Of a stretch of 64,000 nucleotides of DNA, positions 10,921 through 23,200 are shown piece after piece. The translations under genes were made by a program, and so were the position numbers. The notes under the pieces are model-generated. The model was not told where the DNA came from, did not search any database, and saw nothing but the letters and a program-made list of their open reading frames with translations. Within the stretch, counting starts at the first letter, position 1, and the number at the start of each line of letters is the position of its first letter. The DNA is from Caprella mutica (Eukaryota; Arthropoda; Malacostraca; Amphipoda; Caprellidae): assembly GCA_947561585.1 (NCBI GenBank), contig CANNZV010000259.1, positions 1 through 64,000 on the forward strand, read 5' to 3'.

Positions 10921-11716
10921 AACATGTCTCCAACTCAAAGATCCTGCAAAGATATATTTTCTCTCAATGAACATCTCCAAAGATCTTTGGCGATGTGAAA
11001 ATAAAAAATTGTGAAGTTCAAGTTTGCTTATTATATTGTAAAAATTTATTAGTTTTTCCTATGTAAAAACTAGGAAGGGAGATATGTAGTGGGGTGCTAT
11101 GTATCATGTATGTATAATTTGATGTTAATCTGAAATAGAAAGTATGATAAGTATCCATAAACCTAAGTAGGCAATACTAGATAAAGTTAACATGCACTAG
11201 CCCTTAAGTTGATGTCAGAGTGCATGCGGGCAGTCCTAGTCAGTATTGTTCTAACTCTCCTAGTGTAAACATGTGATGCCTTGTGCTGTGATATCTTTAT
11301 TGTCTGTGTTTAATGTTGTATATCCACAGGTGTTCAAAGGTTAACTTAAAGTTATGAGGTTATGTATAAGTGTTGTTTATTGTAAACAATAAGATAGGGA
11401 AAACCAGGGTAGGTGTTTTGTAAGTTGTATATATATGTGTAAATATTTGTCATGTGTCTCAAGTAGTAATAGTTGTTATGTCTTTCACAGCCTGGTTTTT
11501 TTAAAGTTCCTGTAAATTTGTAAATAACAAGATATCAAATACAATAGTCAACAATTGATAGTTATACTTCAATTCCATAACCAATCTACTTCAAACTACA
11601 CTTCTAACTGATAGTCTAATGTTCGGGAACACGGCCCCCCAACAACATGTCTCCAACTCAAAGATCCTGCAAAGATATATTTTCTCTCAATGAACATCTC
11701 CAAAGATCTTTGGCGA
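10921..11716. repeat. 650-bp segment between identical 73-bp direct repeats
   Basis: 10921-10993 and 11644-11716 are identical 73-mers starting AACATGTCTCC and ending CTTTGGCGA. The intervening 650 bp starts TGTGAAAATAA and has no recognisable coding frame. The repeats carry CTCCAA words like the nearby MITEs. This could be a tandem duplication with later divergence, or two copies of one MITE. Confidence 0.8.
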
Positions 11717-11892
11717 CATAGATATGCTTTGAAGACTAGCAAGTGCGGTTGAGTGATCTGCAATATCGATCGATTTGGCTTAGCAATCTACTGATCAATA
11801 GTATGCTGCGTAAATTGTTGCGTATGCCACGTTTGAATGATAAGAAATTCCATGGTATTAATGATATAGAGTATGTCAGTTAAAGCCAATTA

Positions 11893-12162
11893 GTTGGCTC
11901 CTCCCTCACCCCCTTGCAGGGGGTAAAGTGGAGCTGAAGGTCGGCCGACAGTGTCTATCCCGGTTCTCCCCGGAGAGGGAGGACGGCAGGCGCTAGCCGT
12001 CCAATTATAGGAAGAGGAGGAGGAAGGGTAGGGCTTCCTACATCACCCACTCATGGGAGGTGAAGTGGAGCTGGGGGTCAATCAGCACTGCCCCCTGCAG
12101 CCCTTCCCCTCAGGGAAGGGTGGTGTTGACTGGGGGTAGGGTGAGAGGAAGGATTAGGATGA
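11893..12162 (-). mobile_element. Antisense 5'-UTR-only fragment of the AC-rich LINE
   Basis: Read on the minus strand, this matches the 5' end of the LINE at 16136-19611. Both share CTTCCTCTC..CACCCTACCCCC, GGGAAGGGCTGCAGG, CAGCTCCACTT and GGGATAGAC blocks in the same order. The fragment stops before the coding region. LINE copies normally keep their 3' end, so a 5'-only copy implies a deletion or a chimeric non-autonomous element. The small open frames here are not genes. Confidence 0.75.
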
Positions 12163-13400
12163 GTGGGTGTGTGGAGTTGAGTCGTGTGGGTGACAGTTTT
12201 TACACTGCCACCCTTGTGGGATATTTTTGTGTTGGTGGACACCAGAGTAACTTATATTGTAATGAGTCCAACTGTTGCAGCCGACACAATGGATCCCTTC
12301 AGTGTAACGGATTCACGGTTGACCACAAGAGTGACACATGTAGGGACCAGGGGTTCGTTTCTATCTCACAGGAGAGTTGCTTACCTACTTTGATTTGAAT
12401 AGCATATTATTATTCAATTTATCAGTCATGCAATCACTTCGTGTCCTTGATCTTCAACTGTGGGCTTGTAAGTGACTTAGTTCAAGTACTTAACTATCTA
12501 ATCTATCTGTTCATACTCATTGTACAATCTCAGTCTTGGGAGTGAGTATTGAGTAATGCCACTTTATATTTATAGCTCTATGTCTAATGTTAACATAATT
12601 GGTTAGTTACTATATTGGTAAATAGCCACCATATAGATATTTTCTCTATTAACTATTTATCATAAGCAATACCATTGCCCATAGGGATTATATCTTATTT
12701 CCTGTCTGTGGTAGCTAATTGGAAGAGAAAGGGGTATTGTCCCTTGGTACCACAACTGTTGTAATTTATGTTTTAGAGATCTTTCTTTTCACGATGTTTA
12801 TCATTTCTTGATGTAATTTGCAATTTTGGATGATAATATATACTAGGTTGCTAAAGATTGTGCTCTTTTAGTTTTTCTACAAGGTTTTAGATTTTTGTGT
12901 TAGGTAAGCTCGTAGCCTTCATTTACTATCACCTCATCCATCTGTGAAACACTGTTCTTGCAATAGCTATCAACTGATTGTTTTCAGTGTAACTATAGAT
13001 ATTTCACCTTCAATAATCATATTGTTTTGAGTAATTAGATAATATTTATGAATGAGATTAGTTAAGCAAGATCATTCTCATAAGATGATAAGACTATTAG
13101 TTACTAGTTACTTACAGTGTGTTCAATATTTATTGCTAATCAGTTTTCATTTGTGAATATTTGTATATTTCTTGTGTCTTTCTATGTATGCCTTATCATT
13201 TTACTGAAAACCTTAAACAATTAGAACATTTATATCAATATACACTCATCAAGAGATAGCTATCTGTGAAAAATTATACAGTAACTCCCTCATAGAAGTT
13301 AAGTAAAGTACAGTAACACTACAGCCTAATTTACCTTACAGATAGCTTATGAGATATAAAAAAGGGTCATGATAAAAAATTCTCTATTTAGCTATTTATG
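12163..13400. other. Intergenic spacer, no gene seen
   Basis: AT-rich sequence with no coding or structured element that I can support. It presumably holds the upstream control region of the GK5 gene. Confidence 0.4.
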
Positions 13401-13595
13401 TTGTCAGTGCCAATAATCACTGACCTTGTTGTCAGTGTCAATAATCACTGATCTTCTTGTCAGTGTCAATAATCACTGATCTTCTTGTCAGTGTCAATAA
13501 TCACTGATCTTCTTGTCAGTGTCAATAATCACTGATCTTGTTGTCAGTGTCAATAATCACTGATCTTCTTGTCTGTCAGTGTCAATAATCACTGA
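13401..13595 (+). repeat. 28-bp minisatellite, seven copies
   Basis: The unit begins GTCAGTGTCAATAATCACTG and continues ATCTTCTT. Each unit contains CAGTG and CACTG in inverted orientation. It lies about 640 bp upstream of the GK5 start codon. Confidence 0.9.
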
Positions 13596-14232
13596 TTTAA
13601 ATTACTTAGGACTGTCATAATATATTTATTGGGTATATAGCTACCAGTTTCTTCTGCATTATAACTGTTCTTTGAATGTGAATAATGCTCATTTGAATAT
13701 ATCCACAGGGTAAGATTTAAAATAAATAGCTATGCATGTGGGAATTAGTTTGATAACTAATCATTAACTACCATATTTTTTTCTATATTTTAAGATTTGA
13801 TTTTCATATTGTTTTACAAACTGCTAGCTACATCTATCTACTATCATTGTTTTGATAGTTTCTACTTTACCATGACAAAGTGGCTATCTTATCAGCTGGT
13901 GTTTGTACATTGAAGATTCCTCTTATCTTTTTATATTCATTTATTGATGAATTTATCCCTCGGAAGATCTACCATAGTAGCTATTATTTAAGATTATATA
14001 TGGAGAGGTGTCTTATCTGATAATAAGTTCTTCAACTTAATCAATGCGCATTTTGTGTCCAGTCTTTCCTATATGGAGAAGAAGTGAGCTTGTTAACTCC
14101 TCTAATAGATCTCCTTCTTTGCAGATAAATTGAAAGTGATTGATTCAACTGTTTTACAAATTAACTTGCTTCTAATTTAGATAATTTGATATGAATATCT
14201 TGTATTGAAAAAGACATGGTACTACCTCAGAT

Positions 14233-17200
14233 ATGGTATCTCTCAATTCTGACAATAGTGACTCTCCTTCCCCTCAAAATGATGTCTTGAATTCTTCAAA
14301 TGAAGGAAATGCTTTGAAATCAGAGTTAAACTTATCTTTTGAAAATGATGAAGCTGCAGTTCCAAATGTATTCAATGATAAGATAACATCTGATTACATC
14401 CAGAGCAATGGAGGAGAAAAATACATTGCTAGTTTGGATGTGGGGACAACATTGGTACGGTGCTATATCTTCAATAAAAAAGGCGGAATTGTTGCACAGA
14501 CAGAAGATAAAGTGAGTATTCTGTGTTAGCTATATCTATTCTATATTAGCTGTAGCTATTTTACATTACCTATAGCCATTTATTATTTGCTAATGGGAGG
14601 CGATTTAACCAAAAAAGAAAGCTTATTTGGGACCTAAGAAGATTAATTAGGCACCCCACTTAATCTTTCATGGCCCTACCATATATATATATAATTATTT
14701 TTGGTAATATTTCCCCTTCATCCTTTGATGTTAGTTAGTTTCTCTCATGTGATTGTGTTTTGATTTAATAAGTAGCTGATTATCTTCAGGTGGCAATCAT
14801 GTATAAATTATATCTAGCTATTAGTTTTCAAATAGAAAACCAACTAACGCTATTTTCCCCCTCCAGATAAATCTCCTTTACCCCAAACCAAGATGTGTCG
14901 AAATGGACCCAGAAGAAGTTTGGGAGAAAAGTCATTCTGTTATTTCCAAAGCCATTCAAAGTTTGTAAAAATGAGTTAAAATTATTAGAGATCTAGAAAA
15001 CCAGAGAGTTATGGTTGGGCCATAGAATAATAGCTTGGATTTCTTTTTATCTTTGGTGGCTGTAACAGTTTTAATTATAATAATGTGATAGTTATAAAAG
15101 TTTCTTCATAATATAGCTATTATAGCTAGCTATACTCCTAACTCTTTATCATTCAGCAAAATAGTTTTCATACTGTGGTAATGTGAATAATATTATCACA
15201 AGAATGATACATGGTTATTAATCTTTCATAGCCTAATACTATTTTGTTGAATAACTTGCTCTGTTTTTTGTTCAGAAGTTGGAGCTGAGAACATCATCAG
15301 CTTAGGCATCTGCACTCAAAGATGCACTTTCCTCACATGGAACTCTAAGACTGGCAAAGCTCTTCACAATCTCATCACATGGAAAGATGTCAGAGCAGAT
15401 TTACTAGTCCAGGAATGGAACAGCAGCCTTCTCATGAAGGTAATTGGCTAGTAGCCTTCTCATGAAGGTAATTAGCTAGTAGCCTTCTCATGAAGGTAAT
15501 TAGCTAGTAGCCTTCTCATGAAGGTAATTAGCTAGTAGCCTTCTCATGAAGGTAATTAGCTAGTAGCCTTCTCATGAAGGAAATTAGCTAGTAGCCTTCT
15601 CATGAAGGTAATTAGCTAGTAGCCTTCTCATGAAGGTAATTAGCTAGTAGCCTTCTCATGAAGGTAATTAGCTAGTAGCCTTCTCATGAAGGTAATTAGC
15701 TAGTAGCCTTCTCATGAAGGTAATTAGCTAGCAGCCTTCTCATGAAGGTAATTAGCTAGTAGCCTTCTCATGAAGGTAATAATTAGCTGGCAATAAACCA
15801 CAGCAAACGGCTTTCATAGGGATAAATTATGTAGGAGATGATTAAGCTCTTAGTCTTCATAACTCTCCTTCAATAATACTTTCTGAAAAGATAACATAAA
15901 AACTTTCTTTAATAGGATTAGGCTGAAAGTAATGAAGAAATATTCACAATGGTTGAAAACAATTATAATTGTTCTGGTGTTATTATTACTATTATCAATT
16001 ACTCCACTTTTTCTCCTTTATTTTCAATCAAATAAAATTAATGTATATTGGTTATTGAAACCTTTTATTCAAATCATCAGAATAATTTGCAAAGCCTTTT
16101 ATTATTTTCGTGTGACAGACAGACAAAGAAACCATCTCCTTCCTCTCCTCATCCTACCTTTCACCCTACCCCCGGTCAACACCGTCCTCCCCTCCTTTCC
16201 TCTCAGGGAAGGGCTGCAGGAGGCGGTACTGCTCGCCTCCCAGCTCCACTTCACCCCTCACGTGGGGGTGATGGAGGAGCGCCTATCCTTCCTCCTCCTC
16301 GAGGGAGAACTGGGATAGACGCTGTCGTCCGACCCCCAGCTCCACTTCACCCCCCTCGTGGGGGTGATGGAGGAGCGCCTCCTATTCCCAACCCCCCTAG
16401 AGCTCCTAACACACACACGCCACAACAAACTCCACACAACATAAACGGTATACACAACAAGCACATGGAACTTAAATCACTCTTACACAAACACCACATC
16501 CACATCGCCACAATCCAGGAAACTAAACTAACACCTGCCAGACTAACACCAAAGTTTCCTGGATATACAACACTTAGACTCGATCGGCCCACACGAGGCG
16601 GCGGGGGCCTCATTACACTAATACATAATCCATCCCGTTCACAAACACCACTGCCGAAACACACGCAATGCCACACGACCCTACACTTGAGATACAATCT
16701 ACACGCATCCAAATCCACAAACACTTCTACAACATTTTCAACATATACATTCCCCCCACAGACTCATCACCCCCTGGATACCAACCCAATCTAAATTACA
16801 TTAACACCATTAATAACTCTTGTGTCCTGGAGGATTGTAACGCACACGACACTACTTGGCTCGCCACACAACATACAGACACAAGAGCTGACACCATAAC
16901 AACACAACTAGACAACTACATAATCATGAATGACCCCCACACTCCCACACGCAAACCTTTTAACATCAACACACGACCCACATCACTTGACATAACCCTC
17001 CTCACCCCTGACATAGCCCTCCAGAGTTCATGGTCCACACTCCATGAACTCAGGTCAGACCACCTTCCACTTCTCACCACATACACTCTAAGTACACCAC
17101 TTGCTGCACAAAAACACAGACACACATTCACAAACTACAATAGAGCTAACTGGACAGACTTTTCAGCATCTGTGGAAAATAACTTACACAACTTTGACAT

Positions 17201-20200
17201 AAACACCTTCTCATCCATAGATGATGCCACAAAACACCTCACTGACATCATCATTAACGCAGACAAACACTACATCCCTACAGGTAACATCAGACACTAC
17301 AACCCCACATTCACACCACACATAAAACACCTGATACAAACACGCAAACACCTATTCTCACTCCCACCCACACAAGACACGATCACACGCATACAACACC
17401 TTAACACTGACATAAGTACTGAGATTACTGCCCAACAAAAAACACAAGTGGCAAAACACATTAGACACCATAAATTTCCGCACTGACGCAAACAAACTTT
17501 GGAAACTTGTCAAGGGACTCAACAACAAATACATGGACCAACCTAAAACACACGAGTCCCTCACACAAAACAACACTATACTCACTGACACACAACAGGC
17601 GAACGCTCTCAACAAGCACTATGCTTCCACAAGTAGGTTACCCACACGCCCCGTAGATAGGATTATACTGCAACGCCTGCACAAAACATGCACTCGAAAG
17701 CTCCTCACACCCCCCTTCACCCCGGCAATGGTTACCGAGGCCATCCGGGTTTCCAAGAACACTTCCTCCACAGGTCCTGATGGCTTATCAAACAAACATC
17801 TAAAACATCTAGGGCCACTTGCTATCAGAGCCATCACAGACATCTTCAATTTCTCACTACAGAACAATAGTATACCCAACACTTGGAAACTAGCCAAAAT
17901 CATCCTGATCCCCAGCCCAACAAACCCCCCACAGAACTGGCCTCATACAGACCTATATCACTCCTCTCTACCCCATCCAAAATACTCGAGAGGCTAGTTC
18001 TAAACAACATTTCACCACACATCCCACTATCCCCCTCACAACACGGCTTCAGATCCCAACACTCCACATCTACTCTTCTTACCCACCTCTCACAGACAAC
18101 ACTCAAAGGCTTGAACTCCAACAAACCTGCGGATAGGACAATTATAGCTGCCATAGACATCAGTAAAGCCTTCGATACGGTACTTAGACACCTACTCATT
18201 AACAAAATACTCAACACACACATCCACGACTCATATAAAAAATGGCTTGCCAATTATCTCTCAGGCCGCTCTGGCAAAACACTTTACAACGGCAAGTCCT
18301 CCAGAACACTTCACTACACTGACGGGGTACCGCAGGGCTCTGTACTCTCACCCACACTCTTCAACCTATATCTTAACGACATCCCTACGCCAACACACAC
18401 CTCGGTTTACACTCTTTCATACGCAGATGATGTCACCATCATCTCACAACACCCCAAACACGAGACCGCTGCCAACAATTTACAAACATTCATCCACTCA
18501 TTAGAAGACTGGCTAGAAACAAACGGATTAAAGGTCTCCACAAACAAATCTTCTGTCACCTTAGTTACACCCTACACCCTTGAATACAGAACCCATCCAA
18601 ACATTACACTCAACAACACTCCCCTTCCCATTAACAACACGCCGAAAATCCTTGGAGTTACACTCGACCGCGGCTGGACGTTCAAACACCACATAACCGA
18701 CATTAACAACAGAGCCAAGCAAAGACTGAACGTCCTCCGTGCACTCACTCACACAACTTACGGACACTCCAAGGAAGACATAACAACACTCTACAAACAG
18801 TTCATCAGACCCATCCTCACTTACGCCCACACAGCCTGGTCACCTGACATCTCCAACACCCACCTACAGACACTCCAAAAAACACAAAACACTGCACTCC
18901 GCATTGAAACCGGTTGTACACAAACAACACCCACACACCACCTACACACAGAAACACGAGTCCTCCCTCTCACCTCACACATGGACATGAGGGGCACACA
19001 TTTTTACACTTCCAAACTAGACCCCTCACATCCCCTACACTACATGCAAACTGAGAGGAGGACACCACGCACACTACACACCACTCCCTCCACACACTAC
19101 AGACACCTCTACACCACTCTCCCTCCCACACCCGACAACACTTCTCTTCACAAACACATACACACCACTTTCACACAAAGAGCTCTAGCTTCCTCCCTTC
19201 CCAACAAACTCCTTGGGTCTAGGCCTCCAGCCATCGACCCTAGTGATTCGGCCATGTCTCGTCGTGATAGGGTTACCCTATCACGTCTGAGATGTGGCCA
19301 CCATCCTTCCCTTCCTCACTACACGCACAGGATTGGGAGATCGGACTCTGATCGGTGCGACTTCTGTCAAGCCGATCAGGGCACGATCTCTCACATTCTA
19401 ACACAATGTCCGTCACTACACCTACACAGGACTACACACAACATACACTCACTGGAGCACCTTTGGACCCATCCTCAGGCAGTTATTAACTTCCTGAGTG
19501 ATGCGGGTTTCCCTTAGGCCCACACATCCCCACACAGTGCCTCGGGTGGCTGAAACCTGGGGCGCCCCTCCGTCCCGGCGAGGATGTTGGGGAGGTTATA
19601 CAACAACAACAACAAAGAAACCATTGTTATTATAGCTATCTAGTATTAATTAAGCCTACTAGGTATGATATTTAATAATAGTTATAATTTAATAACAATT
19701 GGTTCTTTTTCTTTTCCCCAGTTTCTGAGGACGAGTTGCTCTCTCCTTTATTTCGTGTCTAACTATAAAAGATTTCAAGCTGTGAGTGTTCTTAAATTCT
19801 TCAATGCACAGGTGAGTTTACTTTATTTACAGCCCTATTCTCTTCTGTGATAACTATTTTATTGGCACGGAGCGAAAGAAATGGCTATTCATTAGTTTTG
19901 CTCGAAAGTTTGTTTATTTAATTTAATTAAAAACTATTTGGCTATTTGATGATGTCACTGGTTGACTTTTTGGCGATTGCCATGTCAATTCACCATAGAA
20001 AATAGATTTATTCTACATCTAGTTTTATTCTCCCTTTCTCAGGTTCTATTGCGTCTAAAATGGGTTCTGACAAACAATGCTGAGGTACGAAAGTTGATAT
20101 CAGAAAATTCAGTTTATTTTGGTACTCTGGACACATGGTTGATAAACAAACTGACTGGTGGTAAGGTGAGTGAATGGGTTGATGTAGCTAGCTTCTTCAA

Positions 20201-23200
20201 AAATAAATAAGTGTTTTTTTATAAGATCAACCAATTGAATTATTTATCCAAAAGTTTGATCTTAACTCGCTATAATATGCTTCACTCTTCAGGTTTTTGC
20301 CACTGATTTTTCGAATGCCAGTGCGACTGCAATGTTTGACCCGTACCTCAACCAGTGGAGTTCCTTTGTGACTGGTTTGATAGGAATCCCTAGGGATATT
20401 TTCCCTGAACTAAGGACTAGTGCTGGTGATTGGGGACACTGTCCCCATGATTTATTTGGCAGAGAGATACCCATTACTGGTGTGGTGAGTGAGGATAGAC
20501 ACTTTATACATTGTCTTTCGATCTTTTGAAGCTATTGGGATTATAGGTTTTTCGGAAAAAAATTTATTGAATGTTTCATAGCCAAATTTGGCTTATAATT
20601 GTAGCTAGCTCCAAGCCAACTATTCTTATGATAATTGCGAGCCAAGAAAAAAATAGAATCAGTGGGATTAATTGAAAAACCAATTGAATGTAGCTCTCTG
20701 GAATTTGAGTTTGAAAATGTAGCTAATTAATTTCCATTAATTGACACTAAAACTGATTTTTTTTATATTCTGCTGTATTAATTCTTAGTTGCTACTATGT
20801 AAATTTGCCTAAACTTGAAAGAAAACTTTAATTTTTCCTATCCTACAATTCAAATATTTCTATTCTCAAGATTTATCCTTTCAATCATACAAACTATGAA
20901 GATTTCAATGCCTCTCTTTAACATTAAACATCCCCCCCCCCTCCAGGTGAGTGACCAGGGTGCCTCACTAGCTGGGGGCGGAGGTTACCTCAAAGGACAC
21001 GTTAAAATCACTCTCGGTACGGGGGGCTTCCTCAACCTCAACACAGGGGACAAACCTCTCAGCTCTGTCGATGGTGAGAATAGCCTGCAGCTTTATGGTT
21101 AAAAATGTGGATCAGTTTGATGACTCAGAATTTACCCTAAACCTTTTAGCTGTGTCTGAAAAGGACATCAATGTTTCGACTCTCACGAATATGAGTTGGA
21201 ATATAATTCCACATCCTAGGACCGTTAGATTCAATGGATCTCAGGCACTGACTTAGCCTCTGGAAAGCTGGAAGTGCGTCTCTGGAATGTCTCTTATTGT
21301 ATGAATGGCTCAGTAAAGTACATCCTTCTGTACAAATAAATACCCATCTGATGTTTGAACAAATCGTTGAATGCTAGTAGTCCAGTTTTCACAAAGAGTG
21401 GTTTAGTAGAGTCAAGGACTCAAGATAGTGAGAAAACGCTATAGCTAATTCTAATAATCCTCTTCTGAATCATAATGAGAGGGTAATTAATTAGCTATAT
21501 TAGAAATATTATCACTCGACCTTCATTGTCCGTCTTTCTAATAGATTAAAATTAAATAGAAGAACAAGAAAGAAATACAAACTCTTTCTGGTAACCTTAG
21601 TCCTAATGAAATTATACAGAGCAGAGGGGACATTTAAAATAGAATAAGTTGTATTTTGTACATGCCTAATATTCAGCTAATTACCCATTTATCTTATGTT
21701 TGCCATATAATGTGTTTACCCATTTCCTTTCTATTTACCCATTTACTTCTGTTTACCGGCAGGTATTTACCCGGTAGTGGGGTGGCAGACTCCAGACGGC
21801 AGAGTTGTGTACATGGCAGAAGGTGCAGCTAATAATGTCGGTACTGTTGTGGAGTGGGGCAAGAGAGTAGGTGAGTGGGATAGACTTTGACATCTTGTTA
21901 CTCTCAGTTAGTTACACTAACAACTAGATTATGTGCACTCGGTAGAGCGCATACTTTCGTCTCCGCTTTAACCTGTTCTCTCCCAACCAATCGTTTCATG
22001 CAATATGGTACAATACTTTTTGAGTTATAAATGACCTTGACCTTTGACCGGATCGCTTCCAAAATTCTACCAGATCGTTCCTTGTCATTCACCAATTGTA
22101 CCATCAAATTTCAGACAATTTGGTTGAATACTTTTTGAGTTACAAATGGCCTTGACCTTGATCTTTGACCCGATCACTCCCAAAATCCATCAAAATGGTT
22201 CCTGCATATTGACCAATCTTTCCACCAGGTTTCATGCAATATGGTTCGATGCTTTTTGAGTTATTAATGACCTCGACCTTTGACCGGGTCACTCCAAAAA
22301 CACATCAGCAGGTCACTGGACATGAACCAATCGTTTCACCAAATTTCAGGCAATTTGGTTGAACACTTTTTCAGTTAAGCGAATATCAAGATGATAAATA
22401 AATAAATAAATTCCGATGAAAATATAACCTTCTGCAAGATTTTGAAGGTAATAACTAATGTGTAGATAAAACAGAGTCCAGCTCTGTAGCTCATTTAATA
22501 TTTTATTTATTTGGTTACATAATAATAGCTGACACCAAACTATATGGAGTTCTTTGAAAGCTTCTCAATTAATGGCGGATTTCGCTAAAAATTCTTCATG
22601 ATGTTGCTGTGCCTCTCTATTGTAGCTGTGCCTCTCTATTGTAGCTGTGCCTCTCTATTGTAGCTGTGTCTCTCTATTGTAGCTGTGCCTCTCTATTGTA
22701 GCTGTGTCTCTCTATTGTAGCTGTGTCTCTCTATTGTAGCTGTGTCTCTCTATTGTAGCTGTGTCTCTCTATTGTAGCTGTGTCTCTCTATTGTAGCTGT
22801 GTCTCTCTATTGTAGCTGTGGCTCTCTATTGTAGCTGTGGCTGTCTTTCCCCTGAGCCGACCCCGGACCCTGATGACTCTGGCGACGGCTCAGGTTATGA
22901 AGACTGCGCCGATGAAAACCAGGGAAACGGGCTAGGACTCGGAGGTCGGTGAGGGACCTCCGAATGATACTCTTCAATGCTCGGTCTATCAGGAATAAGC
23001 TGCAGGAGTTTAGATGTATGGTGGCTGTTGAATGTCTCGACATCATCTGCATCACTGAGACCTGGCTGGACACTGAGAAACGAGATTTTGAGGGAGAGTA
23101 TCACCTGCCCGGGTATAAAATGTTCCACAGGGATCGTGGCAACAGAGCAGGTGGAGGAGTGATGATCTATGTTCGCTGTCACATTGACGCGGCCCTCATA

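Noticed and set aside
10994..11643. Solo LTR (starts TG)
   Set aside because: It starts TG, but a matching CA end, a short 4-6 bp duplication and a primer-binding site are not evident; the 73-bp flanking repeats do not fit LTR integration.
12060..12398. 112-aa open frame
   Set aside because: It overlaps the antisense LINE 5'-UTR fragment and reads its complement; no domain or splice support.
21920..21945. tRNA gene
   Set aside because: Only an A-box-like word (GGTAGAGCGC) is present; no cloverleaf and no B box.
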